A stretch of DNA of 60,000 nt, from contig NC_087063.1 in NCBI RefSeq assembly GCF_963678635.1, forward strand, positions 20,964,701 through 21,024,700, read 5' to 3'. A program made the position numbers and the translations under genes. This document shows, piece by piece, positions 11,385-20,569 of this stretch (positions within the stretch are counted from its first letter, which is position 1; the number at the start of each line of letters is the position of its first letter). The notes under the pieces were generated by a model. The model worked only from the letters and a program-made list of their open reading frames with translations, was not told where the DNA came from and did not search any database. The DNA comes from Symsagittifera roscoffensis (taxonomy: Eukaryota > Xenacoelomorpha > Acoela > Convolutidae).

Positions 11385-11660
11385 TCAATTAATTGCAATT
11401 AATTGGGTCTCATTCATAGCTTTAGCAACGTCAGTTTTCGACCAAAATTGATTGTTAACATTCAGGAACAGCTTCATTTCAAGGTTCATCGGCAAAATAC
11501 TCTGTCGTAAGTCACCAAAAGCAAATCCCGCTTTGCTGAAAAACCTTTCTGCCATGTTTGAAGTTGGCCTCAAATATCGTACATCTTGATAAACACTGTC
11601 CGCTGATTTCTTTGTACACTTTAAATCAATAATAGCTTTACATTTCAAAGACAAAATCAT
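11385..11660 (-). pseudogene. hAT transposase C-terminal (dimerisation) fragment
   Basis: The minus-strand frame contains RPTSNMAERFFSKAGFAFGD followed by LRQSILPMNLEMKLFLNVNN and QFW. This is the pattern of the hAT C-terminal dimerisation domain (ts..vERlFSkag...dlR..l.p.nlE..lFL..N...W), which inserts around the catalytic Glu and supports multimerisation. The N-terminal zinc finger and most of the DDE catalytic core are missing. The frame runs on to the first 20 bp palindrome at 11386. It is enclosed by hAT terminal repeats, so it is a relic of the parent transposase and not a host gene. Confidence 0.75.
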
Positions 11661-11781
11661 ATAAATTTCAAAGTTTGCAAACCTTCAATTAATTGCAATT
11701 AATTGGCGGATTTTGTCAATAGTCAAAAATTGGATAAACAAAGAAGTCAATTAATTGCATCCAATTAATTGCAATTAATTG
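11386..11781. repeat. three copies of a 20 bp perfect palindrome inside the hAT element
   Basis: CAATTAATTGCAATTAATTG, identical to its own complement, occurs at 11386-11405, 11686-11705 and 11762-11781. The first two are exactly 300 bp apart. Partial versions lie near 11328 and 11348. Sub-terminal palindromic or repeated motifs are common transposase-binding sites in hAT elements. The TAAT/ATTA core also fits homeodomain sites. Neither role is shown by the sequence alone. Confidence 0.85.
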
Positions 11782-11825
11782 GTCATCAATTGACTTTTAC
11801 CAAGCCCTGGGCATATCATAACTTT

Positions 11826-12101
11826 TGTTGGTGATTTTTCCTAACTGAACTAGAATTGATCTTTCTTATTCGGTTCAAACTGAAAGACCAATAAGCTGGT
11901 GAAACATCAATAAGCTGGTGAAAGACCAATAAGCAATGTTAAAATTAGCTGGTGAAACATGACCTTTAGTCATTGGTTCGAACAATTTTGTGCGGGTGAT
12001 TTACCATATATATTTGATCTGAATTGCTACTGGAACTATCACTCAAATCTCATTATTTCACTCCTTATTATTTAACGTTTGTCACTGCAATAACCTTGAT
12101 A
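11826..12101 (+). repeat. 5' LTR of Copia 1
   Basis: About 276 bp starting TGTTGGTGATTTTTCC and ending ACCTTGATA. It matches 16898-17139 along its length. It contains a local expansion near 11890-11950 (AATAAGCTGGTGAAA repeated) that the 3' LTR lacks, so the two LTRs differ in length as well as by substitutions; this is not a recent insertion. Confidence 0.85.
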
Positions 12102-12115
12102 GGTTATGGGCCCAG
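12102..12115 (+). other. primer-binding site, initiator-tRNA-Met half-tRNA type
   Basis: GGTTATGGGCCCAG directly follows the 5' LTR. It is complementary to the anticodon arm of eukaryotic initiator tRNA-Met (CUGGGCCCAUAACC), not to its 3' end. This is the internal half-tRNA priming known for Drosophila copia. Confidence 0.85.
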
Positions 12116-13008
12116 ATGCCCAAGCACGAGTGAGAAGTCAGGAGTCAAGATTGACTGTTTGTTCAAACGAATAAGGAAAAAAGCTGAGATTTGCAGTGGA
12201 GTTGTGACAGGTGAAAGTCACAACTTAAAATATACAACTGATCAGTTAGAGAACTGTGAGAATAGAAGCAGGCCAAAACTACTTGGAGATAGACGATTGA
12301 TTAGACAGAGAAGTGCAAAGAAAGAAGAAGGGCAATAGAACTAGTAGAGACAGGCAACTTTGATGACAGAAGCAGGGCAACACAACTTCTAGAGATAGAC
12401 AACTCTGACGATAGAAGCAGGGAAACACAACAGAGAAGAAGAGAAGACGGTCAAAAACTACACGAAGGGGCACTGAGTGAGCACAGCAGTGGAAGAAGCA
12501 CTACACTTTTGATAGTGAAAGAAAATTGAAACAAACTGATAAATTAAATGTTTTATTTGTAAAAGTTGCTGAATTATACTCAATTTTTGCGGAAGGATAA
12601 ATTCGTTCGTACGCGGTTGCTCGAATCCGACCCAAAATCAATCCAAAGAATACATTGCCATTAAAAAAAAAGAAACTGATACCCCAGAATAAAAAGACGA
12701 ACTTCTATTTTGCTAATATATCATTTGCCTAGTATGAAATCTGAGGAGGGACCTTGGCTTTGCTATTTTGCTGATGTGTTATTCGGTACGGACTCCGTTA
12801 GTTTCCAAATCAGATTTAGGTAATCAAATATACTTGCATAGTTATATAAGCGGGCGATATTGATTTTCGTAATATATGATTTTTATGTAGGAGAAAACGG
12901 GGTCATTGAACTTTACCTAGGGCAATACTTAACTTTTTGAGTTTTGGATTGGAGCTTAACTTTTGTGTGAGAATTAAGTCGAAAACACGAACTTGGATTA
13001 GGAAAGAA
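12116..13008 (+). repeat. Copia 1 leader with degenerate ~45 bp repeats
   Basis: Untranslated leader. Between about 12285 and 12440 a motif of the type AGATAGACAACTCTGACG followed by ATAGAAGCAGGGAAACACAA recurs about three times imperfectly. No conserved protein is seen before the Gag start at 13009. Confidence 0.5.
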
Positions 13009-13914
13009 ATGTCAAAAACTGATAGGACAGTTTTTTCGGGAAAAGAAGAAGATTTTTCCTACTTTGAAGAGCAATTCGAGGCACGAATTTTTCACTTGAA
13101 GTAAAACAAGATTTTAGATGAAAAAGTTGATTATAGAAATTTTATGCCAAGTTTAAGACCGAATGCAAGCAGTGATCAAAAACAAGCTGCGATAGATAAA
13201 GGAAAGAGATTTTTGAAGAAAAACAGTTGCATATCTGGTACAAACTTGTGCAGGCTCTAGATAAGAAATCAGTTTTGTTTTAAGACCCTATAAAGGCAAT
13301 GGTAGCAAAGCTTGGGATGTTTTACGGAAAAGGTTTAAAATTTTTGAAAGACCCAGGCTGCAAAAACTAATCTCCGAACTTACAAATTTGAAAAAGAATG
13401 GCAATGAAACAGTGATAGATTATTTGACTAGAGCAGAAGAGATTCAGTATAACTTAGAACAAGTGAACGAAGCGAAGGAGTGATTGAAAAAAGGTTAATT
13501 TCAACTATTTTGAAAAAACTTCCAAAACAATTTGAAACTTTTTCTACTATAGCTGAGTTTAGTAGAGATAAGAAAAGTTTAGATGAGTTGAATAGAGGTT
13601 TAGTGAATTTTGATAGCGAGAGACAAGTAATTGAAAAAAAGCATGCTTTTAATAGCGAGAATAGAGTTTGTTTCGAGTGTCATAAAAGAGGACATGTGTC
13701 GAAACAGTGCAGAGAAAACTTAAGCAGCAGACAAGATAGTTAAGACAGAGCTCGAAAAAATTAGTGCTATGAGTGCAAGGAGTTTGGACATATTGCAAAA
13801 TATTGCCAGGCAAAGAAAAGGTTCATTAGTAAGACTAAACGAGAACAGCAGAACCGAATAGCTGAAATAGAGGCTCATTTTAGTTTCCTGAGTGGAGTGT
13901 CTCCGGGCAAGGAC
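13009..13914 (+). pseudogene. Copia 1 Gag (broken)
   Basis: Starts MSKTDRTVFSGKEEDFSYFE, a typical Copia Gag opening, but is interrupted by stops from 13102 on. A clean stretch from 13480 carries the Gag C-terminus. Two CX2CX4HX4C zinc knuckles that would bind RNA are intact: CFECHKRGHVSKQC (13669-13710) and CYECKEFGHIAKYC (13765-13806). They are in the same frame, separated by a TAA at 13741. Gag would form the particle and package RNA; this copy cannot make the full protein. Confidence 0.8.
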
Positions 13915-16880
13915 TAAGTTGTAGACTCTGGAGCTACCAGTAATATGATTAAGGATCGAGACATATTTGTTAGTTTAGATGAGAACTTCAATGGATCGGT
14001 TAGCAATGCACATTTCTCCGAATCAAAAATTTCAGGGAAAGGTGAACTAGATTCAGAGTGAAAGATGAGAAAGGCGAGTTTAAGATGATTTTGCTGAAGG
14101 ATACTTTGTACGTTCCTGAAAACTCAAGAAATTTGCTGAGTGTATCAAAAATAAAGAAAGCAGGAGCAGAAGTTGTTTTTGGTGCGAGCTCGTTTGTTTG
14201 CCAGGGAAATGGATCAGTTTACCCATTAAGAGAGGAAAGTGGTCTCTTATTATGGGACACTTTTGTAGGAAAAGACGAGTGTTATCTAGTAAGCACTTTG
14301 AAACAGTGGCATTGCAGGATGGGTAATAATAACTACAAAGATTTAAGTCATTTGGAGCAACATGTTGAAGGCATGAAGATAAAAGATTTTAAAATTGAGA
14401 ATTGTGAAACTTGTGAGTTGAATAAAGCAAAAAAGAAGCCAGTCCCGAAAGATTCTTATACCAGGGCAACCAGGACAATAGATATTGTTCACACAAGTGT
14501 TTTAAGTCCTATCGACCCGATAGCAGAGGATGGACATAGATATGCTATAGGTTTTTTGGGCAGTTTTTCTAGATATCTGAAAATTTATTTCATGAAGACG
14601 AGAGATGAGGCAACGGAAAAGTTGGAAAGGTTCATAGCAGACATAGGAGTCCCTCAGACTTTAGTTTCAGACGGCGCAGGAGATTACATTGGTCAGGATT
14701 TTAGGCGAGTTTGTAGGAAACAAAAAATAAGACTGCAAACATCGGCTCCTTATACCCCTCAAGAGAAAGAAAAGATAGAAATGGTGTGGGGAACAATTAC
14801 TCCCCTAGCTCGCTGCATAAATTTTGATGCGAATTTATTGAAAACTTATTGGCCTTATGCTCCTAATATGGCTACTAATCTCAAAAATATGTGCTTTCAT
14901 TCTGCTATAGGCAAAACACCCTACGAGTCTATGTATGGAGAAAAACCCAACCTTAACTTTGTTAAAACTTTTGGGTGTGTAGCGTATAGTTTTTATGGAA
15001 AAACAGTTTCTCAAAAAACTAGGCAAAAACTCTAAAAGGGGAATTTTCCTGGGGACATTGAAAAATAGTAATGCTTATTTGATAGGAATTGAGACTGAAG
15101 GAAAACTCAAAGTGCAAAAGTCTAGAAACGTTAGTTTTGACGAATCTAAGTTCTACTTTGAGAAAAAGATAGAAAGTGACGTAGGAGAAAAAGTAGGTGA
15201 TGTAGTGTTTTTTGGAGAAGTTCTCGAAAATATACCGAAAAGTGCTAAAGAAGCTTTAGCAGACCCTGACTGGCAAGAAGCAATGAAAAAAAAGTTTGAT
15301 TCATTAGAGAAAAACAAAGTTTGGGAACTAGTTAGAAATAGAGGAGAGAAGCCCATAGGCAGCAGATGGCATTTTGCTTTGAAGTATGGACCTAACGGTG
15401 AAATTTCCAGGTTCAAGGCTAGGTTTGTTGCTAAAGGTTTTAGCCAAGTTGAGGGAAGAAATTTTCACGAAACGTATTCGCCTACAGCCAAGATGTCGAC
15501 AATAAGAACAGTCCTGAGCTTAGCAGTTCAAAATAGGTATCAGTTGAGACAGTTAGACATTAAAACTGCATACTTGAATGCCAAAATAAATCAATGAGTT
15601 TAACAGACGAAATGAAGTCGATGGAAGATGGAAACCGTTAATTAAAGATACGATTAGAAGAATTGGAAGCTTCAAATGCAAAGCTCGAGGGGTTGCATAG
15701 TGAGTTGAAAGTCTGAAACATGAGCTGTTGTTGATACAGAAAAAAAAACAATCAGCTAAAGAAAAGTCTTTATGAACTGAAGCAGTCCGGTAGAAGTTGG
15801 CATAGGACTCTAAAAAGCTATCTCGAAGAATTAGGTTTTGAAATTTCAGTTTTTGATGAATGCTTGTTTGTTAGGAGGATTGAGGGAGAGATAGAAGGTT
15901 TAATTTGCTTGTGGGTCGATGATATAGTGGTTTGTGGAGCAGACAAAAATTTCTGTAGCTGGTTTGAAAACAATATCTCTGAAAAATTTGAGATAAGCGA
16001 GATAAGTGATCTTAAATGGTTCTTAGGAATGAAAATTGATTACTCATGAAACGAAATTAGGATAAACCAGGAGAAATATGGTGAAAAATTGATATTAAGA
16101 TTTAAGATGACCGAAGCAAAGCCGATAACAACCCCTCTTGGTGAAAACGAAAAACTATCAAAAAAAGATTGTCCTTTAGAAGGTAGCATAGAACAAGAAA
16201 ATATGAAAAATTGTGACAATCGAGGACTTGTTGGTTGTCTAAATTACCTAGCTTTATCAAATAGACCCGACATTTGCTTTGCAGCAAATCTTTTAAGTTC
16301 TTTTGAGGAAAACCCAGGTGAAAAGCATTGGAAAGCCGGAAAAAATTGTTTTACATATCTGCTAGGAACAAAAAGTTTACCTTTAGTATATAGGAGGGAT
16401 GAGGTCTTGAATCTTGTTAGCTATTCGGATGCGGACTGGGCTGGAAATATAAACAATAGGAGAAGTACATCAGGATATTGTTTTTAACTCAGTGACAACT
16501 CAGGTGTGATAAGTTGGTCTAGCAGACTTCAGCGTTGTGTATCAACTTCAACAGCCGAAGCAGAACACAATGCTGTGGTCGAAACAGTAAAAGAAGGAAT
16601 TCATTTACAGGGCATACTTGGCGACTTAGGCATAATTTGTAATAGGCTTTTGGAAGTTTTCATTGATAACTAAGCTTGTATAGCCCTTAGTAAACACTCA
16701 GTAAACCACGGAAAGACGAAGCATTTTGCCATAAAACTACACTTCCTTCGAGAGATAGTTGAACGGAAGAAAGTGACATTAACTTTTTTACCAACTTCAA
16801 ACATGCCTGCAGACGCATTGACGAATAATTTGCGAAGATGCAAAACAGCATTTTTCCGAGAGATTCTACTAAGAACCACC
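13915..16880 (+). pseudogene. Copia 1 Pol (protease-integrase-RT-RNase H, broken)
   Basis: Domain order protease, integrase, reverse transcriptase, RNase H is diagnostic of Copia. The protease has DSGATSNM (13924 on), in the Gag frame. The integrase (14058-15035) has an HC..CETC zinc-binding region; the usual first catalytic Asp in the H-T-D motif is replaced (HTSVLSP), while SDGAGDY and a downstream Glu remain. The RT has FKARFVAKGFSQVEG, IKTAYLNA, LKQSGRSW and, for YVDD, LWVDDIVV. RNase H has YSDADWAGN and STAEAEHNAV. A frameshift lies near 15000-15035, with stops at 15595, 16047, 16485 and elsewhere. The segment 15598-15750 between RT motifs does not look like RT. Confidence 0.85.
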
Positions 16881-16886
16881 TAATTT

Positions 16887-16897
16887 GAAAGGCGGGG
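16887..16897 (+). other. polypurine tract of Copia 1
   Basis: GAAAGGCGGGG lies immediately upstream of the 3' LTR, where plus-strand DNA priming is expected. Confidence 0.7.
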
Positions 16898-17139
16898 TAT
16901 TGGTGATTTTTCCTAACTGAACTGGAATTGATCTTTCTTATTCGGTTCAAACTGAAATATGACTTCCCGATTTTTGTTAAAATTCGCTGGTGAAACATAG
17001 CTTTTAGTCATTGGTTCGAGCAACTTTGTGCGGGTGATTTACCATATATATTTGATCTGAATTGCTACTGGAACTATCACTCAAATCTCATTAATTCACT
17101 CCTTATTAATTAACGTTTGTCGCTGCAATAACCTTGATA
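16898..17139 (+). repeat. 3' LTR of Copia 1
   Basis: About 242 bp matching 11826-12101 but starting TATTGGTG instead of TGTTGGTG, so the terminal TG is mutated. Shorter than the 5' LTR by the repeated AATAAGCTGGTGAAA block. Confidence 0.85.
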
Positions 17140-18402
17140 ACCTTGAGTTGCAAAAAAAGTTAAATATTGTTTCAATGACGAGATAAAAATTGTCTACGTT
17201 TTTATAATCGAGACTTATTTCGCAAAATAATGTGGTCACTGATTAATTACAGACGTATTAAACCTTAAATTAAGCAAGAAAGATAATCTAAAAAATATCG
17301 TTTCGATTACCATGTATAAATTATTTTTGTTTTCAGGTGTAATTTGTCAGCTCAATTTCAGAAACTACAGTCGCGGGACAAAAAAAACTAAAACTTTTTA
17401 GTATCGATCGATTAATGAACGAATTTTTAATTCAATTTTTTTAAAAATTTTTGCAGATGTCTGATGAAACTATATAAAATGAACTGTTTGATACAAAAAA
17501 AACTGTGGAGTTTGCTTACAATGATTTTTTGGGCTATTCGATTGAAGCTCATCAAAGAGGCTTTCTGGGTGTCCACATTCACTCCTATAAAAGTAAGGGA
17601 TTTTAATCAAATAAACGAAAAAATTTTACAGTATTTTTCATTTAATTGCAGCTATTCAATATACAATGCTGAAGTTTTGAGCCAAGATTGATGGACCAGT
17701 GTAGAATAATCTGGGTGAATAGAGTAGAACAATGTTTTTATTGAAGAATTTGTTTGGTCATTTGATTAAAGCTTGTCAAAAAAACTTTCTGGGTGCCTAA
17801 GAAATCCCCACAAAGAGCACATTAATTCTGAGTTTTCGGGTTCAAAACAACTACGCTAGCCTCTTCAGTTTTTAATTGAGCCACATCCTATAGTATATAT
17901 TAACACTATTTTGCCAAAACAATCAAGATTTGGTGATTTTCACTATAAAACCCAGATTAAACAAAAATCTTTGTGTTAGATGAGGTGACACCAATACGTC
18001 CTTTCGGCCAGTTTTTGAACGCCCCAGCTATTTCTTTATTGCCAAAATTTAAACTCTATTATAAATGAAAATTATTCATTTTTGCTTTGAGATGAAGTCA
18101 AAAACTTCAAAAGGGAAACAGTCAAAAAATTGTGTCGACTGAAAAAAAATGAAATTATCAACTGATTGGTGTTTGATGATATCATCGTTATGCGTGCACT
18201 CCCATGATTGCAATTTTCTGTCTTTATTGATGATTTCTGGGAAAATAAGAAACCAATTTCAAGCTTCTGGTTTGTGCATCTTTGTTTGTTTGAGGTTTCT
18301 GCATATTTATAAGATGAAAAACAAAAGCATAATTGAACACGAGAAAACATTAAAACCAGTTTGGAGATTTCAGCAACTAGAAAAAAAGTGTTTTTGCTCT
18401 AG
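17140..18402. other. spacer upstream of calcineurin B exons
   Basis: No certain exon. Two loosely similar stretches (about 17465-17585 and 17700-17800) share ATTCGATTGAAGCT/ATTTGATTAAAGCT followed by CTTTCTGGGTG, suggesting an old local duplication. A TACAGTCGCGGGA motif near 17365 recalls mariner-type ends but has no partner. One arm of an inverted repeat lies at 17968-18017. Confidence 0.4.
17968..18017 (+). repeat. left arm of ~50 bp inverted repeat around the calcineurin B exons
   Basis: CTTTGTGTTAGATGAGGTGA and the next ~28 bases match, as complement, 19720-19768 with several mismatches. Both arms read away from a common ~50 bp core ending in TTTCGGCCAG/TTTCGGCCAA. Probably two insertions of one small repeat in opposite orientation, not the ends of one element. 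Confidence 0.55.
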
Positions 18403-18451
18403 GTGAAACCAGAAACTCGAAGGCCTGTGAGGATGGAACTTTGCTCAACTT
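18403..18451 (+). CDS. CanB/PPP3R1-like: calcineurin B, N-terminal exon (candidate)
   Basis: Acceptor TTTTGCTCTAG at 18392-18402 and donor T|GTAAGT at 18452. Translated in the phase needed by the next exon, it gives VKPETRRPVRMELCST, then F across the junction. MELCSTF aligns with the (L/M)(E/D)MCSxF found just before the first EF-hand in animal calcineurin B. Upstream residues do not match the usual MGNE.. start, whose Gly2 is myristoylated. Either a further 5' exon supplies it or translation starts at the ATG at 18433, giving a 162-residue, non-myristoylated form. Exon boundaries are inferred from splice signals and phase. Confidence 0.55.
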
Positions 18452-18648
18452 GTAAGTTTAATATTGATGTTCAGCAAACTTGTTTGAAACCGTTAATTAA
18501 TGCGAAAAAAAAAACAACTTAGTGTGAAAGATGAGTTTTTCACTCTTACGTTTTCTTCGAGACAATTTTTGAGAATTTTTCTGGTGTTTGAACAGTAAAT
18601 TGAGTTGTATTGTAGCTTGAAATTTACTCTTTGTTTTTTTCCCACCAG

Positions 18649-18825
18649 TCGATTCGGAGGAGATTAAGCGCCTTGGCAAGCGGTTCCAGAAGTTGGATCT
18701 AGACAACTCCGGCACCCTCTCTCTGGACGAGTTCATGTCTCTGCCTGAGTTGAGGCAGAACCCACTGGTTCAGAGAGTGCTCGACATATTCGACAGTGAC
18801 GAGAGTGGCGAAATCGACTTCAAAG
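18649..18825 (+). CDS. CanB/PPP3R1-like: calcineurin regulatory subunit B, exon with EF-hands 1 and 2
   Basis: Acceptor CCCACCAG at 18641-18648 and donor AAAG|GTCACT at 18826. It encodes [20 protein letters not shown] and on through [20 protein letters not shown], nearly identical to animal calcineurin B. Calcium loop 1 is [12 protein letters not shown]; loop 2 ([12 protein letters not shown]) is completed by the next exon. Calcineurin B is the Ca2+-binding subunit that holds and activates the calcineurin A Ser/Thr phosphatase in the cytosol. It differs from calmodulin and other EF-hand proteins by the RLGKRF and LPELxxNPLVxRV signatures. Phase in is 2 nt and phase out 1 nt, matching both neighbours. 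Confidence 0.93.
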
Positions 18826-19061
18826 GTCACTTCTTCACACTCATCTATCTCATCATTTTCGTCTTGTTTGGAACTTTTTTGAAACTCAAAAGCGCGTTTA
18901 GTACAAATGGCAAACATTTGTACCGGTTTTACAGAGAGAATATGTTCGTGAAAAACATGTGATATTGCTATTTTGAGCAATTTCCTTTGGCCTTTTCTGG
19001 CGATAAACATCACAGATGTTAAGATGAACTTTACACGTCTAAGAAGGTTTCGATGTTTTAG

Positions 19062-19121
19062 AATTCATCCAAGGCATGTCTCAATTCAGTGTCAAAGGAG
19101 ACAAGACATCCAAACTTAAAT
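19062..19121 (+). CDS. CanB/PPP3R1-like: calcineurin B, small internal exon
   Basis: Acceptor CGATGTTTTAG, donor T|GTAAGA. Sixty bases complete the Glu of EF loop 2 and encode FIQGMSQFSVKGDKTSKLK, the conserved linker between the EF lobes (animal proteins: FIxGVSQFSVxGDKxxKLRF). The split Phe codon joins in frame to the exon at 19475. Confidence 0.92.
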
Positions 19122-19474
19122 GTAAGAATCAAATGACATTATTTATATGCCTTTAAACGTCAACATGCTTAACTAGTTTTCATGATACTCAGGCAAAAAA
19201 AAATACTCCTGAAAATCTTGTAGTTTGAAACATAGCGTTTTGACACTGCAGTTTTTGGTGAAAAAAAAAGGTTTTTTGTTAGAAAATTTAGATGACACCA
19301 AATCTTTTTAAAGAGATTCAGTCATGTTTTTTTTTGGTTAATTGTAGATCTATATAGTTTAATTCATTATCATTCGGCCAATTAATGATTCAAAATTACA
19401 ACACTTGGTTTAGTTGCTGTGTAATAAACACTGAAAGCTTGTGTTTCATTTGTCAGTATTATTCATTGTTTCAG

Positions 19475-19659
19475 TTGCATTCAAGATCTACGACATAGAC
19501 AAGGACGGGTTTATCTCCAATGGGGAATTGTTCCAGGTTCTCAAGATAATGGTGGGCAGTAATCTGAATGATGTGCAGCTGCAGCAAATAGTAGACAAAA
19601 CCATCTTCTTCGCCGACCAGGACGGAGACGGAAAAATCAACTTCGACGAATTCTGCGCT
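19475..19659 (+). CDS. CanB/PPP3R1-like: calcineurin B, exon with EF-hands 3 and 4
   Basis: Acceptor GTTTCAG at 19468-19474. It encodes [20 protein letters not shown] and [20 protein letters not shown], then [15 protein letters not shown]. Loops 3 ([12 protein letters not shown]) and 4 ([12 protein letters not shown]) have all canonical Ca2+ ligands. Reading through gives VTT and a stop, but a donor GCT|GTAACT at 19660 joins in phase 0 to a downstream exon that restores the family's conserved C-terminus. I therefore take 19659 as the exon end; the read-through form would lack the last 16 codons. Confidence 0.92.
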
Positions 19660-19719
19660 GTAACTACTTAGCTTTTTATAAAAAAAATATATAAAATGCA
19701 AAATTTGCCGAGCGAACCA

Positions 19720-19768
19720 AAATTGGCCGAAAAAACGTTTTGGGGTCACCTCATCTAACACAAAGACT
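19720..19768 (-). repeat. right arm of ~50 bp inverted repeat around the calcineurin B exons
   Basis: Complementary partner of 17968-18017, lying in the last calcineurin B intron just after the donor at 19660. A transcript spanning both could fold, looping out three exons. Confidence 0.55.
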
Positions 19769-19910
19769 GTTTTTTGAACTGGTTTTCATTGTAGAAATCA
19801 CTAAACCTTGATTTTTTAAAAATCAGTTCAGATAAATTTTGTCATTTTTCTCAACACCCGCGTTTCTCTAAGAAATTTGATTCATTTGTTAATAAATTTG
19901 TTTTTTTTAG

Positions 19911-19958
19911 GTCGTGGGATCTCTAGACGTTCACAAAAAGATGGTTATTGACGTCTAA
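19911..19958 (+). CDS. CanB/PPP3R1-like: calcineurin B, terminal exon
   Basis: Acceptor TTTTTTTTAG directly before GTCGTGGGA. It encodes VVGSLDVHKKMVIDV and TAA, the hallmark C-terminus of calcineurin B (animal forms end VHKKMVVDV). At 48 bp it is easy to miss. The visible exons from 18403 total 519 bp, close to the 170-codon size of the vertebrate protein. Confidence 0.92.
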   Translation, partial: VVGSLDVHKKMVIDV

Positions 19959-19993
19959 ATGTCAAAATAATCTACCACCAACTTATATTAGTG

Positions 19994-19999
19994 AATAAA
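19994..19999 (+). terminator. poly(A) signal of calcineurin B (candidate)
   Basis: AATAAA 36 bp after the stop codon, in a suitably AT-rich 3' UTR. Confidence 0.55.
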
Positions 20000-20039
20000 T
20001 TATCTATGTAACTTTCTTCAAATTATTATAGATTACTGT

Positions 20040-20560
20040 AGACTTGTACTTCTTTGTAGTATATATAATGTGTAAATGCAATTTCCAATTAAATATCCTA
20101 TTTAAACTTAAAATTTAATTACATTAATTTCAATCCGAAGAGTGCAGAGTTGAATTAATTATTTGGAAAAAATTTGAAAGTGGAGACATTTTGAGTGATG
20201 AATCGTTTTTTTTTAGTCAGTTCAGCTCAAAATAACAAGACATTTTAGAACAAAAAATTAGAAAAAGAACCAAACAAATTACATTGTTCTGACCATTTTA
20301 AGATTGAGTAGTAACTATTGTGCTGGTATTTTTTTAAGAAGCGGTACCTCAAAAAAGTTCAGTTGTCGGAATCTGGTTGATGTTCTAAAACTAAAGCCAG
20401 ACACGTTCACACAACATTAGAAAAGTTTGTGCGATAAATTAGTTCTGAAAAAAAACAGTTCAAACAGAGTCAATTATTTCAAAAAAATCAGAGAAAAAAA
20501 AGCCGTCTGTTGAAACTAAAATTCAGACCACCCGAGCTAAAAAAGTGACGTGACGTTATT
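20040..20560. other. AT-rich intergenic DNA
   Basis: Downstream of the calcineurin B poly(A) signal. No exon, repeat boundary or RNA gene recognised. Confidence 0.4.
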
Positions 20561-20569
20561 TTGCTAATT

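Larger units (their letters stand above)
11292..11809. mobile_element. non-autonomous hAT element with 8 bp target duplication
   Basis: A 518 bp element bounded by 19 bp terminal inverted repeats: CAGGGGTTGGTAAAAGTCA on the left and, as its complement, CAGGGCTTGGTAAAAGTCA on the right (one mismatch). It is flanked by a perfect 8 bp direct duplication GGCATATC at 11284-11291 and 11810-11817. CA-rich termini and 8 bp duplications are hallmarks of the hAT superfamily. The interior still holds the C-terminal piece of a hAT transposase, so the element is an internal-deletion derivative that would depend on an autonomous relative. Three copies of a 20 bp palindrome lie inside. Confidence 0.9.
11826..17139 (+). 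mobile_element. Copia LTR retrotransposon 1 (decayed, both LTRs present)
   Basis: A 5.3 kb Ty1/Copia element lying 9 bp right of the hAT target duplication. It has a 5' LTR, primer-binding site, Gag with two zinc knuckles, protease, integrase, reverse transcriptase and RNase H in Copia order, a polypurine tract and a 3' LTR. Flanks ACTTT (11821-11825) and ACCTT (17140-17144) are a plausible 5 bp target duplication with one mutation. Numerous stops and frameshifts make it non-autonomous. Confidence 0.9.

Noticed and set aside
11284-11817. Interpretation of the hAT dimerisation frame as a domesticated host gene
   Set aside because: It is enclosed by intact hAT ends and a target duplication and lacks the rest of the transposase, so an ordinary deletion derivative is the simpler reading.
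17355-17400. TACAGTCGCGGGACAAAAA resembling a mariner-type terminus
   Set aside because: No matching inverted end or second TA duplication found at a reasonable distance.
19475-19674. Calcineurin B ending at the in-frame stop after CAVTT
   Set aside because: The GT at 19660 and the exon at 19911 restore the conserved C-terminus in phase; the read-through stop is intronic.
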